From Legionellaceae bacterium UBA2794 (GTDB lineage: Bacteria > Pseudomonadota > Gammaproteobacteria > Legionellales > Legionellaceae): a stretch of DNA of 30,137 bases. Each line of letters opens with the position of its first letter. Position 1 is the first letter of the stretch. The translations under genes were made by a program, and so were the position numbers. Of this stretch, positions 8,256-15,824 are shown piece after piece. Where the stretch lies: positions 5,476 to 35,612 of the forward strand of contig DEHS01000030.1 of assembly GCA_002352055.1 (NCBI GenBank), in the 5' to 3' direction. The notes under the pieces were generated by a model. That model was not told the DNA's origin. It saw only the letters and a list, made by a program, of their open reading frames with translations, and did not search any database.

Positions 8256-10037
8256 TTATTTTTGTAATACATAAGTTCCAGGTGCGTTTGGAAATTTTGG
8301 GTTGATGGTTCTTGCTGGTACTTGTTTTTCACTTGAGTGAGTTACCAGCCAATCATGCCATGCTGTCCACCAGGAGCCCGGCTTTGGATTTGTTTCTTCA
8401 AGCCATGTTTGCGGATCAAGGTAATGAGTATTTTTCTTTCGCTCGCGAATGCGATAACTGCGCCCTTCATGGCCTGGCTCACTGACTATCCCTGCATTAT
8501 GTCCACCATTAGTCAATACAAAGGTGATGTCACCATTAATGAGCAAATGGGTCTTATAGACCGATTTCCAAGGGGCCACATGATCTTTTTCGGTGCTTAC
8601 GACAAAACTTGGGGTTTGAATATTTTCGGCTACAATATGTTTTCCCTCAATGGTAAATCGACCTTCGGCAAAATCATTATTAAGGAATAATTTTTCAAGG
8701 TATTCGCTATGCATTTTATAAGGCATCCGCGTTGCATCTGCGTTCCATGCTAATAAAGCTATCATTCCTCTTTGGGTGCCATGCATGTAATCCTGAACCA
8801 TCTTAGACCAAATTAAATCATAGGAACGTAGCATTTGGAAACTGCCAGCCATCTGCTTGGTATCGAGATATCCTTGCTCCCACATCATGCTTTTTAAAAA
8901 GGAGACTTCGCTTTTGGTAATAAATAATAACAATTCCCCCGCCTCGGTGAAATCACCCTGAGCTGCGAGCAAAGTTAAGCTTTGGAGACGATCATCATTA
9001 TGTTTTGCCATAGCAGCGGCAGTTATCATCGCCAGAGTTCCACCCAGGCAATACCCCATTAAGTGTATTTTAGTTTTAGGGATGGCCGCGCTTACTGCAT
9101 CGATTGCTGCCATGGCTCCGAGTCGGTAATAATCGTCTAATCCTAAATTTCTGTCTTCACTGCCAGGATTTCGCCAGGATACGATAAAAACGGTGTGCCC
9201 TTGTTCGGTTAACCAGTTTACTAATGAGTTTTGTGGCAAAAGGTCCAGAATATAATATTTCATGATCCATGCCGGAAGTATCAGTATCGGTTCTTTGTAT
9301 ACTTTTTTGGTTTGAGGTTCGTATTGGATAAGCTCAATTAAATGATTGCTATAAATCACTTTGCCTTTTGTAATAGCTACTTGCTTTCCGGGAATAAAGT
9401 TCTCCACTCCAGCGGGCGGAGAACCGGTTAGTTTATCCATGAGATCCTGAATTCCTAACTCGGTTCCCCTTACCAGATTTTTACCATTAGAACGGATTGT
9501 TTCCAGAAATAAATCAGGATTTGTTAAAACAAAATTGGAAGGGGATAGCGAATCAAGCATTTGCCGGATGCTAAACGCTATGGTGCGTTTTACCTGGGCA
9601 GTTAATCCCGGTACCTTGGTAGCTTGCAAACTCCAGTCTTCCAGTTGTAAAAAATTCTCTGCCCATAAACGCCATGGGTATAAACTCCAGTTATTTGTAT
9701 GAAAGCGTACGTCCTTTCCATCACCAGGTTTTTCATGGAGAATTAAACTGGTCATATAATCCATTGCATGACGCATGGGGTACGTCGCAAGGCGAGATAT
9801 TGTTCCTGGAGATTGTAATAATTGTGCTACCCATGAGAAATAGGAAGTCTCAATGGCCGCAGGACTTATACCAGCCGTTATTTTGGCAAGATTCGCCTGG
9901 TAGAATTTATCCATAAATCTAAAAATGGTGTCTGTTTCCTCATTTTCATTTAACTGATTTCCCAACTTTGTATTATCAGGCTTCTTTTTTTTTATTTCTT
10001 TTGCTTTGGCAGGAGTATCTTTTTCATTTTTTTTCAT
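8256..10037 (-). CDS. phaC: class I poly(3-hydroxyalkanoate) synthase
   Basis: Polymerises (R)-3-hydroxybutyryl-CoA into PHB at the granule surface. The 593 residues begin with a Lys-rich tail (first 30 residues), then the synthase N-terminal domain and an alpha/beta-hydrolase core. The PHA-synthase lipase-like box is GYCLGG with catalytic Cys330; the other members of the triad are Asp485 (STEKDHVAPW) and His513 (NGGHNAGIV). Length and single-gene form point to class I rather than class III, which needs PhaE. It is the first gene of the phaC - MaoC/phosphotransacylase - ackA operon. Its ATG follows CAGGATGTAGCA, an acceptable binding site, with a candidate -10 box 35 bp upstream. Confidence 0.94.
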   Translation of the reverse strand: MKKNEKDTPAKAKEIKKKKPDNTKLGNQLNENEETDTIFRFMDKFYQANLAKITAGISPAAIETSYFSWVAQLLQSPGTISRLATYPMRHAMDYMTSLILHEKPGDGKDVRFHTNNWSLYPWRLWAENFLQLEDWSLQATKVPGLTAQVKRTIAFSIRQMLDSLSPSNFVLTNPDLFLETIRSNGKNLVRGTELGIQDLMDKLTGSPPAGVENFIPGKQVAITKGKVIYSNHLIELIQYEPQTKKVYKEPILILPAWIMKYYILDLLPQNSLVNWLTEQGHTVFIVSWRNPGSEDRNLGLDDYYRLGAMAAIDAVSAAIPKTKIHLMGYCLGGTLAMITAAAMAKHNDDRLQSLTLLAAQGDFTEAGELLLFITKSEVSFLKSMMWEQGYLDTKQMAGSFQMLRSYDLIWSKMVQDYMHGTQRGMIALLAWNADATRMPYKMHSEYLEKLFLNNDFAEGRFTIEGKHIVAENIQTPSFVVSTEKDHVAPWKSVYKTHLLINGDITFVLTNGGHNAGIVSEPGHEGRSYRIRERKKNTHYLDPQTWLEETNPKPGSWWTAWHDWLVTHSSEKQVPARTINPKFPNAPGTYVLQK

Positions 10038-10072
10038 TGCTACATCCTGTAGGTATATGATTAATAAAAATT

Positions 10073-10078
10073 AGTATA
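10073..10078 (-). promoter_or_regulatory. candidate -10 element for the phaC operon
   Basis: On the minus strand the hexamer is TATACT, 35 bp before the phaC ATG, in a very AT-rich stretch. The -35 region is poor by the standard consensus, so an activator or an alternative sigma factor could be needed. Weak evidence. Confidence 0.35.
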
Positions 10079-10319
10079 GCAGCTTTTTGTTTTATATTTA
10101 CATGAGTAAAATTTTAGAAAAATAGCCTATTTAAGGGGATTTCGTATTATGTCTGTCTTTTATCTGAATTAAGTATATATCCCATTTGAGTAAGTAGAAT
10201 GATGCGCGTAAGCACAATGAGATTACCGGTCTTGTATAAGCATTGGATGGACTTCATGGATGCCTGCGTGGGGATGACAAAAGAAACATTATGCGTGGTG
10301 AAAGAACATAAATTATGAA

Positions 10320-10350
10320 GGGTGCCTCAGCCCTATTCAGGCGGGCACCC
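10320..10350. repeat. hairpin-forming inverted repeat
   Basis: GGGTGCC at 10320-10326 pairs perfectly with GGCACCC at 10344-10350 around a 17-base loop that contains a competing GCCT/AGGC pair. There is no T-run on either side, so it is not a standard terminator. It is probably a remnant of an intergenic palindromic element. Confidence 0.5.
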
Positions 10351-10382
10351 ATTCCGAAGTTGGCTTAAAGTGCGTGTAAGAA

Positions 10383-10415
10383 CAATAAAACGTACTTATT
10401 AAGGTTGTTTTATTG
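10383..10415 (-). terminator. possible terminator after the BON lipoprotein gene
   Basis: CAATAAAAC at 10383-10391 pairs with GTTTTATTG at 10407-10415, a 9-bp stem with a 15-base loop that overlaps the stop codon at 10410-10412. The stem is AT-rich and is followed on the minus strand by TT only, so it would be a weak terminator. Confidence 0.35.
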
Positions 10416-10715
10416 GCGCACAATAAGATGATTTTCAACAGATTGAACACCAGGAACTTCGCGCGTAATCTGTTCTGCCGTATCACTTTGACGAATTTTT
10501 CGTACGTAACCACTTAAAGTGACTACATTCTGATTGGTTTCAACATGAATTTGCGCTATAACCGGATCATCACTACCTGCTAAGGCATCTTGCACTGATT
10601 GAGTTAAGGTCATGCCCGAGGGAACGGAATGAAATATATTGCCGGTATTTGTTGTGCTGCATCCTGCTAATAAAAGAATCAATCCCGCTATGACTGTGTA
10701 TAAGTAGTTTCGCAT
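10410..10715 (-). CDS. BON-domain lipoprotein
   Basis: 101 residues. A lipoprotein signal peptide is clear: MRNYLYTVIAGLILLLAGC with lipobox LLAGC and modified Cys19, so the protein is anchored to a membrane facing the periplasm. The rest (about residues 35-101) is one BON domain, with DALAGSDDPVIAQIHVETNQNVVTLSGYV (in blocks) and the closing EVPGVQSVENHLIV. BON domains bind phospholipid or protein surfaces and occur in OsmY and DolP. Those proteins usually carry two such domains; this one has one. The start ATG at 10713-10715 follows AAGGTGAG, a good ribosome binding site. It is divergent from the secreted protein gene at 10931. A role in envelope stress or outer membrane integrity is an inference from the family. 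Confidence 0.85.
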   Translation of the reverse strand: MRNYLYTVIAGLILLLAGCSTTNTGNIFHSVPSGMTLTQSVQDALAGSDDPVIAQIHVETNQNVVTLSGYVRKIRQSDTAEQITREVPGVQSVENHLIVRQ

Positions 10716-10930
10716 TATGTTCTCACCTTAAATCAAGCTAGTATTAAATATGGCTATAAAATAATCATCACAGTGTAACATAAGACTTGGTTCTGATGAT
10801 ATTAGGACTTTGAATTTCTAGGGAATAAGTTGCTGGATTTGCCTAATAGATTGCATCCAGATTGTTAAATAATGCATTAACAAAAGGGAAGGTCTACACT
10901 TAAATTACACTTATCTAAAAAGATAGAGAT

Positions 10931-11584
10931 ATGAAATATTTCGTTAGTTGTTGCTTAGGGCTTATGATAGGCACAAATAGTTTTGCCCAAACGGCAGATC
11001 CTTCTTTGCCACCTGGATTAGTTAAAATTTCAAAAGATAATAATCCCAAATGCGTTGAGTTTATTGCTTATCATGGTGAGATGTATTGCAGTTTGACTGA
11101 GCTGGATAAAACGCCAGTTGATCCCAACGTTTTATCTTACGAAAAGCAAAAAATTCATTTTGATAATCGTGCCTGGAAAGCCGTTTGGGCAAAAAAAACC
11201 GATGAAATAACTACCGTCGAATACATCCCTGTTGGAGAAAATCTGAATAATTGGAATGAATTGATAACCACTCAATTTATGCCAGGTATGTCTCAGGTTA
11301 CCGCGGCTCAATTTGGTAATCAGTTTTTAAGAAGCCTTAACAAATCCGGGATTACCTATAAAGTAACTTCGATTGTGGACAAGCCCAATGAACTTATTTT
11401 CGAATTCAAGGTTGAGAAACCACTTAATTTACAGCAAGATGAAATTCAGAAAGTGGTAAAGGGCAAAGATGGAATGTATGTCATTCATTATGCTATAAAA
11501 AAATCGGACATGGGTGAAATTAATCGAAAAAAATGGATTGATAATATTAAGAAAAGTACCTTATTACCTGGGGAAGGTGCATAA
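10931..11584 (+). CDS. secreted protein of unknown function
   Basis: 217 residues with a Sec signal peptide (MKYFVSCCLGLMIGTNSFAQ, likely cut after SFA), so a periplasmic or exported protein. The mature part starts TADPSLPPGLVKISKDNNPK, contains two Cys (in KCVEF and MYCSL) that could form a disulfide, a Trp-rich strand (RAWKAVWAKK) and a middle region QFMPGMSQVTAAQFGNQFL. The C-terminal half alternates strands and Lys-rich turns. I do not recognise a family. AGAGAT precedes the ATG. The stop codon lies inside a 26-bp perfect palindrome shared with the convergent gene. No functional call is made. Confidence 0.75.
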   Translation: MKYFVSCCLGLMIGTNSFAQTADPSLPPGLVKISKDNNPKCVEFIAYHGEMYCSLTELDKTPVDPNVLSYEKQKIHFDNRAWKAVWAKKTDEITTVEYIPVGENLNNWNELITTQFMPGMSQVTAAQFGNQFLRSLNKSGITYKVTSIVDKPNELIFEFKVEKPLNLQQDEIQKVVKGKDGMYVIHYAIKKSDMGEINRKKWIDNIKKSTLLPGEGA

Positions 11585-11602
11585 TCAGATCTGATTATGC
11601 AC
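11577..11602. terminator. 26-bp perfect palindrome joining two convergent genes, likely bidirectional terminator
   Basis: The 13 bases GTGCATAATCAGA at 11577-11589 are followed directly by their exact reverse complement at 11590-11602. The stop codon of the plus gene (TAA, 11582-11584) and of the minus gene (11595-11597) lie at mirror positions in the two arms. As RNA it could fold into a stem of ten or eleven pairs on either strand. No T-run follows, so termination may be inefficient or factor-assisted. Confidence 0.6.
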
Positions 11603-12269
11603 TAGCATTTACCGGATAAGGAGTGCATTCGTTTTCAGATGTCTGTAGGTCTTTATTGTTTAAGTCTTTATTCTGAGCCTGGTCGAATTTAACGACTGCT
11701 TCAACGCATTGAGTAATTGATTTAATTTGCATGTTACCCATGAATCTTAATTCAACATAAGCGCTGTAAGCTGCAATACCCATTATTAATGCGGTACCCA
11801 GAACTACTCCGAGGCCTAAAAAAATTGGCATGGCTCCAATGGCAAGAGCACTTATAGAGAAAATGTAAGCAGCACTTAATGCCAGCATTGATTGATTTAT
11901 CAGATTAAGGCTGGACCAAAGCAACCTGCTCGTATGAAACATATCATCATCTTTAAGAGTTCCCAGGCTATTTATCAGGGAGTTTTTTAGTTTAACCGGT
12001 AAAGGCTCATTAGAAATGATATGCTTTATCGCATCTTCCAGAGAGTACTCCAAGACCCGAATATTTCTTGCAAAATCCGAATCCCGATTTATAGACAGAA
12101 TTTGTTTGATATCGTCAGAAAAAATAGTGATTTGCTGTCGCAGAATCCGTAAGGATTTATGTTTCTCGACCGGTATTGCGTAAGTATCTAGCTCTCTAAG
12201 TTTTTGAGGGATAAGTCCTTCATAGGTGCTTGGGACAAGCCGGGGAGTATGTAGTTTAAAAAACATCAT
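11595..12269 (-). CDS. unknown protein with C-terminal two-helix membrane hairpin
   Basis: 224 residues. Residues 1-125 are helical and soluble, with a hydrophobic/charged pattern typical of coiled helices (ITIFSDDIKQILSINRDSD, LEYSLEDAIKHII). Residues about 127-172 form one long hydrophobic double stretch broken by GAMPIF, which predicts a hairpin dipping through a membrane. A polar tail rich in Asn, Lys and Gln follows. No signal peptide. The layout resembles the 382-residue protein at 19655-20803 in this window, and is frequent among Legionella-type unknown proteins and some secreted effectors. That is a pattern remark, not proof. Two adjacent ATG codons (12267-12269 and 12264-12266) follow AAAGAGAT. 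A good promoter lies upstream at 12316-12343. Family unknown. Confidence 0.7.
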   Translation of the reverse strand: MMFFKLHTPRLVPSTYEGLIPQKLRELDTYAIPVEKHKSLRILRQQITIFSDDIKQILSINRDSDFARNIRVLEYSLEDAIKHIISNEPLPVKLKNSLINSLGTLKDDDMFHTSRLLWSSLNLINQSMLALSAAYIFSISALAIGAMPIFLGLGVVLGTALIMGIAAYSAYVELRFMGNMQIKSITQCVEAVVKFDQAQNKDLNNKDLQTSENECTPYPVNASA

Positions 12270-12315
12270 TATCTCTTTAAAATTAGGATTATTATTAAAT
12301 ACTTAATATTGCGCC

Positions 12316-12343
12316 AATTATACACACTATTTAGTGAGAAACA
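12316..12343 (-). promoter_or_regulatory. sigma-70-type promoter for the 224-residue membrane-hairpin gene
   Basis: On the minus strand TTGTTT (12338-12343) and TATAAT (12316-12321) are 16 bp apart, and the start codon is 46 bp downstream of the -10 box. The perfect -10 makes this one of the best promoter matches in the window. Confidence 0.5.
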
Positions 12344-12352
12344 ATCATCAAT

Positions 12353-13774
12353 TCAGAGCTCTGCCCTGGTTTCGCTGGGTTCTTTATCGGTTAATTCATG
12401 CCCATCTTCCTGTTTTAATGAGCTAAAAATAATGAGAGAAGCAATGGTAAGAATGCCTAAAGCAAAAAATGACTCATGAAAGGTGATGATCGATAAAACT
12501 GAGTTATTAACTCCAACTGAAAAAAACCGGAGAAAAAGGGCCGCTACAGCAACTCCAAAGCTTTGAGATAGTTGCTGGGTAGTACTCACGATACTTGTTG
12601 CAGCACTCATATCCTCTTGCGAAATATTAGCATAGGCTAAAGAATTCATTCCGGTGTATTGTAAGGAGATTAAAAATCCATAGCAAAATGTTAAAACACC
12701 TATTGAATAAATGGAGGTGGTTTGATCAATAAGGATAAAAGCCCAAAGATTAAATCCCACTAAAATCGTATTCAAAAACAATAATTTTTTAAATCCTAGT
12801 AATCTTAAAATATACACGGATATTGGTTTAACCAGTAATACGCCCAAAGCAGTTGGCGCTAAAAGAAGTCCTGATAATTGAGGTGAAAAGCCGAGACCCA
12901 ATTGGAAAAGCAGGGGTAATAGAAAGGGCGTGCCCCCAAATCCAAGACGTGCAAGCAAATTTCCAAGGATGGAAACGCGAAATGTTCTGATTTGTAGCAA
13001 TTCTATTCGGACGATTGGATGAGCCTTATTGTGGGAGTGCCATACGTATAAAATTAACAAGATGGAGGATACTGTTATAGTGAGTAACGAATGAAAGTTA
13101 TTACCTGATGATTCGCTTAAGGTCGCCAAACCAAAAATTAACAGTGATAAGCCACTTCCAAAGAGGACAAATCCCACCTTATCAAGAGGATGAATAATGC
13201 GAGGAGGCATGTCGGGTAATATTTTAGAAGCCAGCAAAAAAGTGATAAATCCGATGGGTGCATTAACCCAAAAAATCCAGCGCCAGGAAAAATGATCTGT
13301 TATCAGACCGCCTAATACAGGACCTAACATCATTCCCAATGCAGCGACCATAACTACCATGCTCATTTTGGCCACAAGTTCGTGTTTTTCGCAAGTGCGG
13401 ATTATAATTAAACGTCCTACAGGTAAGGTCAGGGAGCCTCCTAAGCCCTGGATGAGACGCGCAATAATGAGCTCTAGTAAATTTTGGGTAAAACCGCACC
13501 AGATGGAACTTAGAGTAAAGACCATAATGGCACTCATAAACACTTTTTTTACCCCAAATTTATCTGCAATCCAGCCACTGATCGGAATGAAAATTGATAG
13601 ACTAAGTAAGTAGCTAATTAAAACCAATTTTAAATCGATAGGGTTTACATTTAAACTATGGGCCATCATTGGGATGGAAGTATTAATAACTGTAGTGTCA
13701 ACAGCCTCCATGAACATGACAAAGGAGACCAGCAAAAGTATCAGGTTTTTATTTATATTTGTCTGATGATTCAT
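12353..13774 (-). CDS. MFS transporter, DHA2 (EmrB/QacA) drug-exporter family
   Basis: 473 residues with about fourteen hydrophobic segments, the size and number of the DHA2 subfamily, whose members export drugs or metabolites against protons at the inner membrane. TM1 holds FMEAVDTTVINTSIPMMA, the family motif with the key Asp; motif A is WIADKFGVKKVF; motif C is VMVAALGMMLGPVLGGLI; then WRWIFWVNAPIG, all characteristic of EmrB-like proteins. I prefer the ATG at 13772-13774 (MNHQTNINKN), preceded by AGGGA at good spacing. The longer frame from 13819 adds 15 residues with no helix. No EmrA-type adaptor is adjacent, so it may work alone. It is divergent from the GMC oxidoreductase gene across 328 bp; export of a product of that cluster is possible but unproven. 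Confidence 0.88.
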   Translation of the reverse strand: MNHQTNINKNLILLLVSFVMFMEAVDTTVINTSIPMMAHSLNVNPIDLKLVLISYLLSLSIFIPISGWIADKFGVKKVFMSAIMVFTLSSIWCGFTQNLLELIIARLIQGLGGSLTLPVGRLIIIRTCEKHELVAKMSMVVMVAALGMMLGPVLGGLITDHFSWRWIFWVNAPIGFITFLLASKILPDMPPRIIHPLDKVGFVLFGSGLSLLIFGLATLSESSGNNFHSLLTITVSSILLILYVWHSHNKAHPIVRIELLQIRTFRVSILGNLLARLGFGGTPFLLPLLFQLGLGFSPQLSGLLLAPTALGVLLVKPISVYILRLLGFKKLLFLNTILVGFNLWAFILIDQTTSIYSIGVLTFCYGFLISLQYTGMNSLAYANISQEDMSAATSIVSTTQQLSQSFGVAVAALFLRFFSVGVNNSVLSIITFHESFFALGILTIASLIIFSSLKQEDGHELTDKEPSETRAEL

Positions 13775-14102
13775 TCCAACATTCCCTGAAGTCCCATAAC
13801 AATTCCAAAAGGCAGACATAGCTCCAGCGAGGAAAGTAAGTTTCCAACCGCTGCTTTATATCCTCATCGCTACAATATACTGAAATTTTGAAGGATAGAA
13901 TCAAAACTGCAATATGGGTTTGCTTTAATGAAGCCCTTCGAAATGAAAAATAAAAATATGTGCCATAACTGTGATTTATGGAAAAATCCTATTAATTATC
14001 TATCGATTGTCTATCTTTTTAGATTCCAAAGCAAAGTCAATTTTATAATTTGATTATAAATAATACTATAATATGTAGATTCCAGCGAATTTAGAGATCC
14101 AT
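13775..14102. other. 328-bp divergent gap between MFS exporter and GMC oxidoreductase genes
   Basis: A very AT-rich promoter region. A perfect TATAAT stands at 14067-14072 (plus strand), 31 bp before the GTG start of the GMC gene, without a convincing -35 box. On the minus strand a TTGATT/TATATT pair around 13877-13908 has a 19-bp spacer and is weak. I see no gene, large repeat or regulator gene here. Bases 13775-13819 could encode an N-terminal extension of the exporter. Confidence 0.45.
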
Positions 14103-15770
14103 GTGACTGAAGAACATTCCGATTCCATTATAGAAAGTGACTTTGTCATCATAGGCTCTGGGTTTGGTGGTAGTGTTGCTGCTTTAAGGCTGGTCCAAAA
14201 AGGGTATAAAGTTATCCTGGTTGAGCAGGGTAAGCGATGGGATGAAAGCCAGTTCCCAAAATCAAATTGGGATTCTAAAAATTACTATTGGTATCCTTCT
14301 TTAAAATTAAAGGGTCTTTTCAATATGACTCTGTTAAAGCATGTTTTAGTTATTCGAGGAGTAGGGGTTGGCGGTGGGAGTCTGATCTATGGAAATACAT
14401 TATATACCCCTCCGGACTCGTTCTTTAAAAAGCCAATCATTCAGTACGTTGCCAAAGATGATGAATTAAAAGAGTACTATAAACTGGCCAGCCTTATGAT
14501 GGGTGTAACCTCTAATCCCGGGCTATTTAGCGGTGATATCGCTCTAAAAAATACAGCTGAAAAGTACTACAGAAACCCTCATTTTATGGCTAGCCCTAAT
14601 GGTATTTATTTTGGCTCTTCCGCAAAAATTAACCCCGATCCTTATTTCAGTGGTGAAGGTCCAATGCGCTCTGGATGCAGGTTTTGTGGCGGGTGTTATA
14701 TTGGTTGTCGTTACAATGCTAAAAATACTCTGGATAAAAATTATTTATATTTTTCCGAAAAAATGGGACTGGAAATTTTAGAGCAAACAAAGGTAGTTGC
14801 TATAAAACCTCAATCGTCTGATGGAGCGTCCGGATATTTACTTGAATTGCAAACACCAAGCTCTGGTAAACAATTGATCAAAACCAAGGGAATAGTTTTA
14901 GCTGGAGGTGTCATAGGAACCTTGGAGTTACTATTACATTGTGTTGAAAAAAAATATCTGCCTAATCTATCCAATAAAGTAGGCAAATACGTGCGAACTA
15001 ATAATGAAAATGTAGTTGGTGTGCGTGCTCGTAAACCTGGGGCGAATTTTCATCAGGGAACCGCAGCATCTTCTAGCATTTTTTTAAATGAACACACGCA
15101 AATTCAGTTAAATCGTTATCCGGAAGGTTCAGATGCCATTGCAAATTTAACCACATTGATGGTTGATGGTGAAACACGGTTTGGGAGAATTCTTCGTTTA
15201 TTAGGACGAATCATTACTTCGCCAGCTGATTTTATTCGCACTTTAAAACCAAAAGGTTTTGCTAAAGACACCATGTTATTAGTAGTCATGCAAAGCCTTG
15301 AAAGCAGCATTTCAATCAAATGGGGGCGGCGATGGTTTTGGCCCTTTAAAAAAGTACTCATTTCCTATACAGAAAAAGAGCCCAAGGTTCCAGCATTTAT
15401 TCCCCTTGCCAATCAGTTTGCTCGTCAATTAGCTAAAGAAATCGATGGGATTCCGTTGAATTCTTTACCTGAGATATTTCTGAATATTCCCACCACATCC
15501 CATATTATTGGAGGATGTGTCATTGCAAAATCCTCTGAAGAGGGGGTTGTTAATCGGAAACAGGAAGTATTTGGTTATCATAATTTTTATATATGTGATG
15601 CTTCAGTAATTCCAATAAATTTAGGAGTTAATCCATCCTTATCTATTTTAGCATTAGCCGAGCATGCCATGTCACATATTCCTAATAAATCAAACCATAG
15701 TTTTCAACATCTCCAGGCGGAGTGTGATTGGGAACTAACTCATTTGGTTGATAAAAGTGATTTTAGATAA
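14103..15770 (+). CDS. GMC-family FAD oxidoreductase, cholesterol-oxidase (ChoD)-like
   Basis: 555 residues. FAD-dependent oxidation of an alcohol to a ketone or aldehyde is the family reaction. The Rossmann loop is IIGSGFGGSVAA (residues 16-27), followed by EQGKRW. A second FAD block is GVGVGGGSLIYGNTL. The active-site pair expected in GMC enzymes is seen as HIIGGCVIA and INLGVNPSLSILALAEHAM near the C terminus, closest to ChoD-type cholesterol oxidases. A cysteine cluster CRFCGGCYIGC (Cys192, 195, 198, 202) has 4Fe-4S-like spacing and is followed by YNAKNTLDKNYL, as in that subgroup. Translation starts at GTG; an overlapping ATG two bases earlier meets TGA at once. The true substrate is unknown; a sterol is not implied by the sequence. 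First gene of a plus-strand run with a PLP enzyme 54 bp downstream. Confidence 0.85.
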   Translation: MTEEHSDSIIESDFVIIGSGFGGSVAALRLVQKGYKVILVEQGKRWDESQFPKSNWDSKNYYWYPSLKLKGLFNMTLLKHVLVIRGVGVGGGSLIYGNTLYTPPDSFFKKPIIQYVAKDDELKEYYKLASLMMGVTSNPGLFSGDIALKNTAEKYYRNPHFMASPNGIYFGSSAKINPDPYFSGEGPMRSGCRFCGGCYIGCRYNAKNTLDKNYLYFSEKMGLEILEQTKVVAIKPQSSDGASGYLLELQTPSSGKQLIKTKGIVLAGGVIGTLELLLHCVEKKYLPNLSNKVGKYVRTNNENVVGVRARKPGANFHQGTAASSSIFLNEHTQIQLNRYPEGSDAIANLTTLMVDGETRFGRILRLLGRIITSPADFIRTLKPKGFAKDTMLLVVMQSLESSISIKWGRRWFWPFKKVLISYTEKEPKVPAFIPLANQFARQLAKEIDGIPLNSLPEIFLNIPTTSHIIGGCVIAKSSEEGVVNRKQEVFGYHNFYICDASVIPINLGVNPSLSILALAEHAMSHIPNKSNHSFQHLQAECDWELTHLVDKSDFR

Positions 15771-15780
15771 AATGAAATAT

Positions 15781-15799
15781 TTGTTCTATAATTGAACAA
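15781..15799 (+). promoter_or_regulatory. inverted repeat over a -10 box upstream of the PLP enzyme gene
   Basis: TTGTTC (15781-15786) and GAACAA (15794-15799) flank TATAATT, so a perfect TATAAT at 15787-15792 is framed by a 6-bp dyad. This looks like an operator over an internal promoter, although no good -35 box is present and the dyad could also form an RNA hairpin. The start ATG is 25 bp further on, after TAGGA. Confidence 0.35.
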
Positions 15800-15824
15800 T
15801 ATGTTTTTTATGTAGGAATATGTA

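Larger units (their letters stand above)
10038..10409. other. 372-bp non-coding stretch between phaC and the BON lipoprotein gene
   Basis: This holds the phaC promoter side (10038-10130), a stretch resembling a worn copy of the widespread intergenic element that reads GGATGCCTGCGTGGGGATGAC (seen at about 10257-10278), a hairpin at 10320-10350, and an inverted repeat at 10383-10415 next to the lipoprotein stop codon. A 39-codon frame at 10199-10318 runs through the repeat-like part and lacks a ribosome binding site, so I do not call it a gene. Confidence 0.5.

Noticed and set aside
10199..10318. 39-codon frame upstream of the phaC operon
   Set aside because: Runs through a worn intergenic repeat, no ribosome binding site, unlikely composition.
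14103..15770. Calling the GMC protein a cholesterol oxidase virulence factor
   Set aside because: It has no signal peptide, and family similarity to ChoD does not fix the substrate.
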